Assembly: GCA_004151065.3 (NCBI GenBank)
Contig: NWUY0304529779.1
Location: forward strand, 1 to 58,146
Reading direction: 5' to 3'
From: Larix sibirica
Taxonomy: Eukaryota > Streptophyta > Pinopsida > Pinales > Pinaceae
DNA: 58,146 bases
A program made the position numbers and the translations under genes. This document shows positions 44,767 through 56,540 of the stretch, piece by piece. A model generated the notes under the pieces. The model worked only from the letters and a program-made list of their open reading frames with translations. It was not told the origin of the DNA and did no database searches. Each line of letters starts with the position of its first letter. The first letter of the stretch is position 1.

Positions 44767-44970
44767 CGGGTCACCGATACTGATCTGATTCTTTGATCAC
44801 TTATCCTGCTTGCTGGACGGGAAGGAGCAAACTCAGGAATGGGGACCGAAGCCCAGTCGTGTTAGTGAATTCACCCATACTGATTTTATTCTTACAATGA
44901 TGCTGCTTGCTGGCCGGGAAGGAGCGGACAAATGGGCACCAAAGAAGTCAAGTCGTATGAAGGAGGTCAC
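44767..44970 (+). repeat. Tandem duplication of a 100 bp unit
   Basis: Unit 1 (44,771-44,870) and unit 2 (44,871-44,970) align with TCACCGATACTGAT / TCACCCATACTGAT, TGCTTGCTGGACGGGAAGGA / TGCTTGCTGGCCGGGAAGGA and ACCGAAGCCCAGTCGTG / ACCAAAGAAGTCAAGTCGT. A GGTCACCGAGTACATGAACC start of a third unit follows. A fragment of the unit (CTGGCCGGAAGGAGCGACC) appears at about 55,208. Confidence 0.82.
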
Positions 44971-45882
44971 CGAGTACATGAACCACCGATACTAGGACGT
45001 GTTTCAATTAATGGGAACAGCATAGACCTTCTCAGAATCAGCCTTCACCTTGCTATACTCTCTTACCTCAGCCTTACCCTACGACACATTTATAGCGGTT
45101 CGGTAGCACCTATGATTCACGACCAAACGACAACGAAGAAGCACGGAGCAGCTCAGGTACACACTACCTAGGGATGGGATGGATAGTGGGATTGAACTAA
45201 CCTTACACAATAAATTTATACCCTATTGAATACTTTCTTTTTTATGATTGATGAACTGAAATGAACTAATGAATTCAAGTCTTTCCTTGAGTTCATTCAC
45301 TTAAAATATAAGGTACAGACGTAGGTACATACGAGGTTCCAGTTACTGGATATATGTACTCACGAGGTTTCAAGTTATCTGTTTCGTCATTCCACAACGG
45401 TAGTAGCTATATGGATTTTGGTGGCTTACATCATAGCAACCATCTATAGTAAGGCGGCTAGTGCCCATACCACTTCTATAAAAGGTAATATATATAGTAT
45501 TAACTTAGCTCGGGCAGCCTATATCTAATATAGGGGACCACTGGGGCAAATTCCGAAGGAGCCTTATGTCTGATCCTCCAAAGCCTGAGCCTGATCGGCT
45601 TGCAGCGATACCCTCCTATGCTTTACCAGAGATGGGGAAATGATTGGTTGATGACCAAGGGGTACTAAACTGGGCTTTCATTGGTGCTTCACTGGGTGGA
45701 TACATTGTTGGGCCATCTCAATCTTACTCCGATGCCAAAAAGTCCATCCCGGTTTGACACACCATAGCACACGAGAGGGACTATCAAGGAGAGGGGATAA
45801 GGTCGGCTCTCGATCATTGGCAAAGGAAGGAAGGTTTTAGGTTTGCTCGATAAATGAAAAGGAAAGTCAATCCGAAAGCACA

Positions 45883-45985
45883 GCTAGTAAACGGGAAACG
45901 ACACTAACAGAAATCCCAGCTAGCGCGCTGGAAACGGCTCCAACAAAGGCGTGGAAACGGCACCTACATAAAGCACGGCTTCAGC
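45883..45985 (+). repeat. Three ~35 bp units with GGAAACG core
   Basis: AGCTAGTAAACGGGAAACGAC, AGCTAGCGCGCTGGAAACGG and CGTGGAAACGGCACCTACAT mark three successive units joined by xACAxAxxxCC. It is a small degenerate tandem array. Confidence 0.6.
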
Positions 45986-48900
45986 CTTCGCTTGTTTTTA
46001 CACTAATGAGGGTTCGGCATTTGCTCGTGTTCCAAGTGGTTTTTGGCCCACCTTTGCTTCACCAGCAGCATCTTAGCTAGGACCAGCAACGGAGCCTTTT
46101 GTTTACCCATAAGCAAGGACAGGTGCAGATCTAGTTCCAGGACCAATTGAAGAGATAGCTCTATAGTTAGCTAGGGGAGCCTTGATGCCTCTGGCGAGGG
46201 ATCCCCCCATCCGTTGAGGATGATAATTAGGGATATGGGCTAGATGAACCCGGTTTTGCCTTGTAGCTTAAAGGAGGTTTGAAACCCTTTTGACTTTGAT
46301 ATAGCTTTTCCTTTCCTCTACTTTATCGGGGTTTAATTCCCTTTCAAATATAGGCTGGCCTCTATAACCTCTTTATAATATATATTACATTTATAATAAA
46401 AGGGTTGTAGCATATGTTAAGCTGGGTAATAAGGCTGTGCCCATAAAGGTATAAGTAGTAATTAAATGTCTGCTTTTGTCGAATGCGCTCCTGACAATTG
46501 CTATTGTTTTTGAGGCAAGGTGGTTACTACTACTGGCCCTTTTATTTCCAAGTTTGTTCCTGGCCTATACCTGCGAAGGGCAAGTGTTTGAAGTGCCTTT
46601 GTACATGGCGGAGTGCGCCTATAAGGCTGGCTAGTACAGTTGGAGTTCAAAGTATACTGTAGTTGTTTTCCAGGCATAATTCCGCAGTAGTGGAGTGCAG
46701 TGCAATGTGTCTTTCCGGGGCATTTGATTTATACTGGGCAAGTAGCCCCACAGAAGAGATAAGATGGATTGGGATAAGTGCGATGACCTGCTTGAGCTTA
46801 GCATCAATTGGAACAGGCCGAAGACCCATTTGGAAGCTCACTATCTGACTCTCTATACCTCATAACCGATCCAAGCCTCTCATTACATAAATTGGAATAA
46901 AAAGGCCCTCCGTCTTAGCTGCTTTTGCTTGGTCTATTCAATCTACTTAGTCAACTGGTGGATCTGCTTCTAGCCTTGGACTTTTATATGTTGACTTGGA
47001 TGCTTTAAATGCTACCTTTGCTTCCGTCTCTATCTCTGTTTCCGGTGCCTGGGATGCTTCCTGTGTTCCCACCTATGCGCCCACTCATACTCCTATGACT
47101 CAGGACCACACTGCTCATACGGCAAGGAACCACGCTGCTCATACCCAATATAAACGCCGGATGCGGGCCTCCCCCGTAAGCTTTTTCAAACTAGGGTATT
47201 CCCAACGCACATAGATAGCGCTCAACCCTGGGTCTTTACGAATCCCCTGATGACTAGGGCATAATGGATGGAACAAGGTCGCTGATATTCTATCCTCGCA
47301 AAGGTAAGGTCAGGTACGCTGCCCTCCCACTCACAAACTAGCAGCCTTGCCGCGGAGTCAAATTGCAGTGGGATTTATTTCATTACCAGGATAATAGGGA
47401 CGTGCTTTTCCTTCTAAAAGATAGTACTTCCCGTCCAGCCGCCCTATCTATGGGCTGCCCATCTAACAATATAAACAGAACGATCACAAAAACCAAATTC
47501 GTAGGCAAAGAATTCGTCGAAGACCCAGCTATTACAAATCACCAATTCTAGCAGGAGGTTTTGACACCCTGAGGATCTTATACACCAATTGTATTATCTC
47601 TTCTGCAAATTGATCCCCTTACGAACAGAGTCTTTGATGCGACGGACGGGGCCAGATTAGCACCTAGCCAAGTCAGAACGTCACACTTTGCCTCCCCAAG
47701 TTACGAGGTAGCTTTCATATACTTCTAGTCAGATCTGGAAGGCGTATCGCTGTCGTCCTTTAAGGTGGCGTGCAGCGAGAAGAAACTCCGAGTACACTGG
47801 AGTAGTCCGACATCGCCAGAATCTCTCTTTATATATATAGTGAGAACCAGGTAAATACCTCTCAATTGATAACATTCCATGATTGAATTACATATGGGTT
47901 GGGGGAAAAAAAACAAACCCCTGCAAAAGGTACAAGTATAGGCTCAATGCAGACAAGAAGAATAAGTAATAGAGAAGGCAGTAATGTTATCCCAAACCCG
48001 ATGAATAACAATAGGGGTTGGATGGAGAAAATCGGGTATGCGGAAAGGTAAGAGTTTTAGTTTTTTATGTTGTTGAGGTTATCCCTTTATTTCATTATTA
48101 TGAAAGAAAGGAAGTGTATACAACTTTGCTTTCATGATAATGCAACAAGACCACGGTCAGATGGGAAGGATTGTTCCTCATTCGAGACCTGAACCTTTAC
48201 TAAGTTATAAACTCTTGGCTATGAGTTATGGCAATATGATTAGGATATGTGTTATTATAATCAGGAAGAGTTACCGAGAACCGTGATGCCGGTTGCTAAA
48301 TAGTGAACTTTTTCATAAAGAGTACCCCAAAGGAAAGCGGTCACAGATGGTCTAGAGGTCGAGTGAACTACCATTGATTTATCTAATGTAATCTGATATG
48401 AATAAATGCTCCACACTATTGTTTTACAACAAAACTCTATAAAACCCATCCCAACTTCAGGCCTAGAGGGCGCCCATAGGTATTAGTTTTACGACGATGA
48501 AGCGGATCCGGATGACCCCACGCATCCAAACCATTTAGCCAATATCCAGCAACCATCTTCTCATGACATGTCTGGCCCTTCTAGTGATGACTCTTCGGAT
48601 CACAAAGAGTACCAGTACACTAAGAACGATCCTAAGATCATTGCAGCACTTTTCTTTTATACTTCTCCCTTTATGGTGTCTGCCTTATGAGGATTTATTG
48701 GTTTGCAATAGATATTAATGGAATGAGGCCCCCGTTCAAAATTTTTGTAGTCACTCTTTTGTATGGAGATGATGCATTTTACTGTAACTCTATAACTATT
48801 ATGATGAATGAATACTAGCTAGCCTAGCCCATGTTGTGCCTTTAAGTAGGATGATTATATTAGTTTATATGGTTTACTTTTCATCAAACACATTGAATGA

Positions 48901-50430
48901 GTTGCACCTGGGCGAGGAATTACCTGAACAACAGTTTAGGGAAACCATGTATGTTGGAGTGAGTTTTAGTCATGATGGCCATGCTGTATGAGCCCTCGAA
49001 AACCCTTAGTCTTAGCACTGCGCTTTGGGTTTGACCTACTTGTCCTATTGGACAAGGGCTTTGGCTCCTCCTTTCTGGGTATTTCATATGCCAGATCTTA
49101 GACTACTTAGGACCCCCTTTGTTGGACACTGATAAGGACCCTGGTCTGAGATTGCACCAACAAATGGAAACATTACTGAAACACTTCATCATGTGTATGG
49201 AATTATAGCATCATGACTGGTGAGCTGACCCAAAGCTACGTAGAAGACTGGTGGTTCCAATAGATTTACCATTTTTAGAAAAAATACATAAAAGGTGATC
49301 GATCTCGGTGGATGCATGATGACGATTATAGCTATGAAATATTATGGGTAGAGTTACCGGTGGTATTGTTCGAGTGGTTGAAGAGAGTAGGTGAGCATCT
49401 GCAACCAGCCCGGAGAAGGAGGAAAGAGGTACAATGGACACTTAAGAATCTGGTTGCGTTATAGCAATTTTACCACGAAGTAACCAGATCCATTTCTTTT
49501 GGGGTAAAAGGGACTATTGAGGCCTACATTGTCTAGTTTTATGTTGAGTTGAACCAGTCATTTTTGCAGGTTAAATAATAATTTTCAAAGGGAGCTCATG
49601 GTCGATTGGTGGAAAAAATTACGACCTGGATAAAGATGCTCTTGGCGGAAGAATACTTTTTGCCTTTTAACCTGCCAGCCTTGGGAGCTTAAATCCCTTG
49701 CGTTCGTGGGTTACCTAGGATGTCAGCCAATAGGATGAGTTGAAGGGGAAAGGTACCATGGAAGATGCACATGCATGAGTGAGGGAAGATAAAGCTTTGA
49801 GAAGTGGCGCAATAACTGATAAATGGTGGCTGAACAAAGTTTGGGAGATAAATAGAGAAACTGAAGCGATGCGATGGAGTATTGAGGATCATGGAAGCAC
49901 AGAGGTGCAACTGAAGTAGTTGGATAGGTTGCGGGGACGTGGAAAAAATGTTAGTCGGTGCTTTGGGTTAGCAGGGGAGGAAAGCCTGATAAGAGGGGTG
50001 GAAGGAAATGAGATGCCCAGAGGATTGGAAGGATCGAAAGGATAAGTTATACAGATCGATGAATCTATTCAGACTGGAGGATTGGGGTTGGTTTAGCAAT
50101 AAGTTGCACCTGGAGGAAGCTCACATAAGCCCATAGGAGAGGCTTCTATCACCAAGGTCCAATAAGAAAGCTTGGTGGTGGGCCCCAACTAGTCGAGGAA
50201 GAATGACCTGAAGTAGAAGACATGGTACCCCCTAGAATAAAGAGAGCCAACCTAGCATAATCATCACCCTCAACGCAACTTCCAGTTTGTGAGAATGCGT
50301 AAACATAAACAATATTTCTTTTCATTCTGGTTTTAGAATACAACCTAACAAGAGCTCATGAAGTAATAGTGGAGGGCAACAAAGCATAGGAGGAGTTGCA
50401 ACCAGTAGTGGAGGCATAGTTTTGAGTGTT
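45986..50430. other. Gene-free stretch; one acidic open frame
   Basis: A GCT-rich field occurs at 46,970-47,060. The frame 48,487-48,690 (67 codons, no methionine start) is acidic and serine-rich near DEADPDDPTHP and SGPSSDDSSD, possibly part of a retroelement, but no family is assigned. From 49,100 to 50,420 the DNA is purine-rich and could be the leader of the gag relic that follows. No LTR could be delimited. Confidence 0.45.
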
Positions 50431-50436
50431 AATTCT

Positions 50437-50760
50437 AAGTATAATAGTGGAGTAAATATAATAAGCCAGCCTGGACCCCAAAGATTTATATTGGGACCAG
50501 CGCAGATAAGCAACATGGATGGATCAACGACTAGCTTGCGATTGTGCATTCCTAAGTTTTCAGGGAGAGGGGACAGCGACGTGGAGCAACATTGGTTCTT
50601 GTGTTAATTAGTCTAGAGAGTTAATAATATCACTAGCCTCGATGCAAAGCTTGTGGAGTTCCAGACCACTTTACATGGGAGGGCTTTAGAATGGTATATT
50701 AAGTTTGCATAGGTTTATTCTATTACAGAAGAGCCAGACAATTTGCTATTGCTCAAATAA
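50437..50760 (+). pseudogene. Retrotransposon gag-like relic
   Basis: A single plus-strand frame, with about four stops, reads LCIPKFSGRGDSDVEQHWF, then LDAKLVEFQTTLHGRALEWY and IKFA. The pattern IPxFxGxGDxDxxxHWxxC ... LxxFxxTLxGxAxxWY is that of Ty3/gypsy gag capsid domains in plants. The end of the domain and the zinc knuckle are not found. It differs from the gag relic at 34.95 kb, so the two are separate insertions. Homology beyond 50,760 is lost. Confidence 0.68.
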
Positions 50761-52630
50761 TATCTGGCCCTGTATAGGACTTGTATATGGGTACAAGAAC
50801 AGACTTTCCCGCCTTTTTATGGGGTAAAACTGCTAAAACAGGGCTGCTCAGTAAGGCTCGACATAATCCCGCCTAGTCTAGTAAACAGAACAGGTGGTAT
50901 AGCACTTCAGTAAAGATAAGTAGGGGTATAAGGTTAATATATCCTAGTACCTACCCAAGCCTTTCCAATCTCCACTCGCTGGGAGTAGTTCCTCAATTCA
51001 AGCAGTTCCAACGATGAAGCAATCCAAGACTGACTATGTAGCTGTGCAACCAAAAAAGTAGTCCTGTAGGCTTAAAAGAGTAATAGCAAAGGTCTAAGTC
51101 ACTGCCATGTGCTTACCTCCATTTGATCGGAATAAGTTTTGGCTGAATCCATAGGGTATAGTTCCCACGGCACGATCCAACTGGTACGGATTGTTCCTGT
51201 GTTACTGACATAAGTAAATATGACTGGTCCAAGTACCTAAGCAAGCAGCCGGTTCAATTAAATAACAAAGTGTTGTGATGTAGCAGTTTCTTGAAAAGTA
51301 AAGAGAATAAGGGCTGGTAGCACTAAATGAAAGGCAGGTAGGTCTATATCCTTCCTAGGTTCTAATTCCTGAATTGTATGGGCTCCTTAGCGGGAACAAT
51401 AGGTCAAGTGGTACCCAGAAGTTCATAGTGGTATCAAGAAGAATTAATAAGGTAAATGATGTTCCACCCGCCTGTGATGGATAATCTGCCTCATGTTCAA
51501 CCGCGGGTAGTGCTTCCATTGATGGTAGTTATGGGTTTATAACGGGATATAGAACGGAATCTGCTGCATCTGAATATGCTCGAATAGTAAGCGGGTAAAC
51601 TAAATATTTCACTGCTGCTTCGACCTCTCCTGCTACCTCGACTGATGGTGGTGGATAAACTACTGGGTCAATTTCAACTATACCTTCTTTATCTCAATAT
51701 CGAATTGACTGTGCCTTTGTCCCCTTAAACAGGTTCAATTGCTAGGTCAATGGCTGGATTTGGATTGGAGCATGGAGCAGTCTTGAACGATTATGAATTA
51801 ATTGCGAAGGAGCGCTTCCTATGATGCCTCTGCTTGTGGTAATGCTGCTTATTCTTGAACGGAAAGAACTGGAATTGGATATAATGGCGAGGACGCAAGC
51901 TCTCTGGCGAAGATGCTGGATAAAATACTGTCATTGGAACTTCAAGGGCGGGTTATAGCTCTAAAACTCCAACTAGGCCCATCTCTGCCACCTATGCCTT
52001 TGCCTCTTACGCGGAATCAATTACTTTAATGGGATCTGGGTACCGGTTGTCCTTGCTCTAACGGGCGCCCTTTTTCACTTGTTTCAAAATAGGGCAGCCA
52101 GCCTGGAGCAGCCTTAAGCAATATATAAGAATTGAAAACCAGAGAATCCATTACTCAGTAAACGAAGTATACTAAGCGCTCTGCTACAGCCACCTCTACC
52201 TCTGCTTACTGTGCTCTAGCAGCTACCCCTGTTGAAATGCTACGGGTGGATCTGCTAGCTAGGAAGCTGGAACTCCATCTCGATCCGTTGCTTATGCTGC
52301 TCTATCTGGATCAGGAACTGAAACTACTGCTTTTGCTTATTAATTATAAATGGGCTATGGCCGGGGTTTTCAAACGGGTGCTTAACCTGGTTATACACCT
52401 GCCTTTCCTTCTAATGCCTCTGTTTTCGCGGTCTCTATTACCGGGGACTCTACCACATACAGGAGACTCTGTGACCGATGTCTTTGCTTGCTTTGCTCCG
52501 TAATATGCTGGTATTTACCCGCTAATAGTCTCAGATAAATTGCTTATTTGGATGCTACCTTTGTTCACAGATTAAAGGTAAACGTCAACGACTAGCTCTC
52601 GATCCCGATCTGCTTTTAAATATAGGTAAA
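50761..52630. repeat. GCTGCTACC/CTGGATC-rich degenerate field
   Basis: From 51,470 to 52,340 words such as TGCTGCTTCGACCTC, CTGCTACCTCGACTGATGG, GCCTCTGCTTGTGG and GGTGGATCTGC recur every 10-30 bases, like the fields at 12.4 and 47.0 kb. The L-rich 88-codon frame at 52,237-52,503 is an artefact of this texture. No gene is seen from 50,761 to 51,470. Confidence 0.5.
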
Positions 52631-54215
52631 TCGAATCAATGAGTTCTGGGTCTGCGAAGGAAGTTGGAACTGGATGTGAAACAGTGGCAACTAGCATGGA
52701 GGGTTTTGCTGGGGGTTTAGTTATTATGTGGAACCCTGCTCAAGTTATTGTAGAGGACATCATAGAAACTGTTAAACTCATCTCTGTTAGATTAAGGGAA
52801 AATAGAACCCACAAATTAAAGTACATAATTAATTTATATGGGCCTGCTCTGCCTCAAAAGAAACATTACTAGAATCGCTACAGATGTTGGGAGAGGCAAT
52901 AGAATAGAATCCTTGGATCGTTGGGGGGACTTCAATATGATTACCTTGCTCATGGATAAAAGGGGAGGCACTCACTGATTGGAGGAGGAAAATAGAGCCT
53001 TCAAAGATACAATATAAAAATGAAAGTTGGTGGATATGTAGACCAACAATGGCTGCCATACATGGAATAACAACAGAGGAGGAACTAACTAGATTGAGGT
53101 TAGGTTGGGTAACTTTCTAGTTTCATAATCTTTTTTAAGAAGAGGAAGGATGATGGAAGTATATATTTGACACAACTCGAGTTTTGATCATTGGCCAATA
53201 TGTTGAAAATGGGACAACATTAGCCCACCCAAACCTTTCCACTTTTAGAAATTCTGGTTAACTAATCCAAACTTGAAAAGCAACATAAAGTCTTGGTGGG
53301 AAGAAGGAGGTACAATAAAAGGATATAAAATGTACATCTTCCAACAGAGATTGAAAATGAAAGCTCATATTAGAAAATGTAATAGGGAAGTTTTTGGTAA
53401 CATCTTTCATGCCCAATAAGAGCTGGAAATAACATGGAGGAGCTCCAGCTAAAATAGTAAAAGAGGGTAGCTGCCAAAAAAGGGAGGATATTGAAAAAGA
53501 CCAGATGGATATGAGGGCATAGTAGGAGGAGACACAATGATGACAAAATGATAGGATTGGGTGACTCAAATAGGGGGATAATCAATATAGGTTCTTCCAT
53601 AATTTAATGATTAACAGGATTCATAAAAACAAAATTATATCTCTCAAAACAGCTCAGGGCAACAAGGTGGAGGACCACATTGACATAGAGAAGGAGCTTC
53701 TAAATTCTTACAGTCATCTCTTAACAAAGCCTCAGGAAGAAATACTCTAGGTAATTTTGACCATAACAAGAGGTATTCCCTCCTTGGTAATGCAATAAAA
53801 ATATCGGATTGAGTGAAAGTATAAGTTTTTAGGAAGTAGAACAAATGGTTATTAAAAGAGTAGTAGGGTAATCCCCAGGGCCAAATGGCTTTACAAGAGA
53901 TTTATTTCATTCGTGTTGGTCTGTGGTGGGTAAAAATGTTTGGGAGGTAGTTGAAGACTCCAGTAACATGATAGTAATTTTGCAGGCTCTAAATTAAACC
54001 TTACTTACCCTCATAACAAAGGAGGAAGAGGCGAACTCTGCTGACAAATTCAGACTGATCTCTCTCTGTAATGTAACTTATCAAATTATATACAAGGTAA
54101 TTGCCAATATATTGCTATTTTTAGCTCATGTGTGTTCTAGTGAAGCTTTTCCAAGGTAAAATGCATCTCTTTCTACCTTAATGTGCTACTAAAGCTACCA
54201 ACTAAATGAGTTTTG
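52630..54215 (+). pseudogene. LINE (L1-type) ORF2 relic: endonuclease and start of RT
   Basis: In order on the plus strand: MEGFAGGLVIMWNP and LKYIINLYGPALPQKK (apurinic-type endonuclease), GDFNMITLLMDKRGGTH (catalytic GDFN, 52,925-52,936), FKDTI, LVDM-TNNGCHTWNNNRGGTN, and later RVLIIGQY where a DHWPI-type motif is expected. Next come ISLKTAQGNKVEDHIDIEKE (about 53,639), SPGPNGFTRDLFHSCWSVVG (about 53,872) and LTLITKEEEANSADKFRLIS with NVTYQIIYKVIAN (about 54,000-54,110). This is the standard order of a plant LINE ORF2 through RT motif 2. The YADD box and C-terminus are missing. The six-G run at 52,923-52,928 puts GDFN out of frame with what precedes it, and many stops follow. It is a long-dead nuclear-type LINE. 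Confidence 0.93.
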
Positions 54216-54361
54216 GCTTCTTAAGGGAAAAAAGCATTGTTTCTTATGTTGCCATTTTCACGCACCTCCTCTCCTGGGCATGGGGGTGAAACTGCTCACG
54301 CACTAAGACCCCACACAACTACCACACCCCCACACAATCACTTAGCTCTTAGTTTCCTATA

Positions 54362-54540
54362 GCGCTATGCGCATCCACTATGGCTTAGTTAGCTTAGTTA
54401 GTGAAATTAGCAATAAACACAATTTATTAGCCCTATTAGTTCTTTAGCTATTAGCAATTAACACTATTAGCGCTATGCGCCTTTCTTTTTATACTATGTT
54501 ATTCTAAGACTATGCTTTCTTTCTCTTCCGCGCTATGCGC
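54362..54540. repeat. Three copies of palindromic GCGCTATGCGC
   Basis: The exact 11-mer lies at 54,362-54,372, 54,470-54,480 and 54,530-54,540, with spacings of 108 and 60 bases. GCGC arms flank a TAT centre, so each copy can form a small hairpin. The DNA between is AT-rich with repeated TTAGCAAT and TATTAGxxCTATTAG words. It is the only GC-rich palindrome set in this part of the window. Confidence 0.85.
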
Positions 54541-54599
54541 CATTCTTTAACCATGAGCGTTCTATCGCGATTAACTGGGTACCATTCTCTTATTAGCCC

Positions 54600-55440
54600 T
54601 ATACATAATCATATATAAGGCAGCATGATATGAAATAGATAAAGCCCAATTGGATTTGAAAGGGTGGACAAAGAAAGGGTGCCAATCAATCCTGGAATCC
54701 GGATTTCTGAATTGACCGTGTATGGGAGGTAAGGATTTTTCCAAGACTGAGTGTCAGGATGTTCCCAAGGAGGAGTTTGATGAGGCGGTCCAAAGCAATA
54801 GTTTAAGGAGGGTGCCAAAGAGATATGAGTTAGTCAAGGTTCGTTCGGAGGTTATAGGGCTTAGGCTGTGTGTAAGAGTTTCAGGAGGATCCCGATGAGG
54901 TAAGAGGCATAGGTGAAAAAAAGGATGTTTAAAGGCTGAGGTATGATTATGAGGGTAAAAAGTATATTCCCAAGAAAGTATGAGTTCAAAGGGGGTATGA
55001 GAGTCTATGACTAGGTTGACAGGCTTGAACATAACGGGTCTGCTTGAACTCCTGTCTCTCCATCCATTGGTTTCAATCTTTCCATTGGTTTGTTGCACTC
55101 ACCTAACTCCCACTACTTATTCCTTATTGCATTATATAATTGAATACACACTAAGCCCGGACGAAGTAAGAATCTGTGTTGTGGGGTTGTAAACGAAAAA
55201 GACCTGCCTGGCCGGAAGGAGCGACCAGATGAGCTATAGACAAGGACGCTGGCGCTATGAAAAATATAGACCTTCTATGAGGTGCAAAGCAGCGCTCGAC
55301 AAAAGGGAGATGAAAAAAGAATGTTTCTGAGTGCTGAACTGCGATGCCGAAAATAGTTTTTCAGATCCATAAAATTATGACGAGGTCTGAAGAAGGTTAG
55401 GTTTTCCAGCTAGGTATTCTCCGAGAGGACAAGTTCAACG
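54600..55440. other. Gene-free stretch
   Basis: No gene is recognised. The CTGGCCGGAAGGAGCGACC fragment at about 55,208 relates to the 100 bp tandem at 44.8 kb. The 114-codon minus-strand frame at 54,754-55,098 has no known motif. Confidence 0.45.
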
Positions 55441-55499
55441 TATGCATGGCGGAGATTCAACGTCTCCATGGCGTCATATGTAATAACCAGGTTATTCAA

Positions 55500-56540
55500 A
55501 TAAAGGTGAAAACTTCTCTATGCCAATATCGTAGAGTAAAACTAGTAGGGACCTTGGAAACAAACGTGTCTGTGGTAATATCATATATGAACCACGTAGA
55601 GACACCACATGGCCCAGTATATATGGCAACATCCTATGTTGAAAACTAGCTAGATATCTCGATATAATATTGAAACCTAGTGATACTAGAGTCCTACTTT
55701 GTTTTTGTTCGTATGGGTGTACACAAAACTACCTATGGCTTCGTCACAGCTCAAAGAGATAGGTTTCAGGTAGAGTAGAGATGGTTGCAATGAGGTCTGC
55801 TTCCAAAACTCCCACAAATAAAGGTAACCCAGGTGCAGACATAGAAAAGCCAATATCATATGTATAAACTATATAGACTATAGGGGTTACTCTTAAGCTT
55901 AGGAAGAAGACCAGGTGAATCCATGTGTAAAATTCTATGCGAGTCCAAGTAAAACGCGTATTGGAGCCCAGCCATGGCTGAATAACTAGGTCAGCAGCTT
56001 CATTGCACTGACTACTTCCCTATGCGAATATCATATATTAACATGTAGATAGACCACATGGATTGAACGGGCATGTTGCTCATGGCCAGGTAGAGATGCA
56101 TATATTGTATATGCACTAGTTCTTATGGCTGGCTATGAAGATCCAAGTGCAGACGTCTCTTATAAATATGATATAAGTTATATTGTATGTCCAAGGTCCA
56201 CATGCACTATATTTATATTGTGCGGAAGTGTAGGCCTTGGTGCTCGGGCATACCAGATATAAAAAAACTCAGTATAGTTTCTTCACAAGAATCTCCAGTT
56301 TCAATCCCAGATGAAGCCCTTTATTGAATCCATCAAAAGAGGATTTTTTTCAAAATGCAAAATATGAAATAAGGAGGTTTTGGAGTTCCAACAACTCTTG
56401 CCTTGTGGGATTCTATTTCTCAATCAAGTAAAAGTATTTATGACAATACCATATATGAAAACGCAGAGATGTTAGCCTAAGTGAAACGTATTTATGGCGA
56501 TTATATATAAATTATTATTTATGATACCAGATGATAAAAA
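55500..56540. repeat. Degenerate repeat field around CCAATATCATATATGAA
   Basis: The words CCAATATCGTAGAG (55,520), TAATATCATATATGAACCAC (55,577), CCAATATCATATGTATAAAC (55,850), GAATATCATATATTAACATG (56,026) and ACAATACCATATATGAAAAC (56,443) occur. Accompanying phrases include GTAGAGACACCACATGG / GTAGATAGACCACATGG and GGTGAAAACTTC. These mark decayed repeats without constant spacing. Confidence 0.65.
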
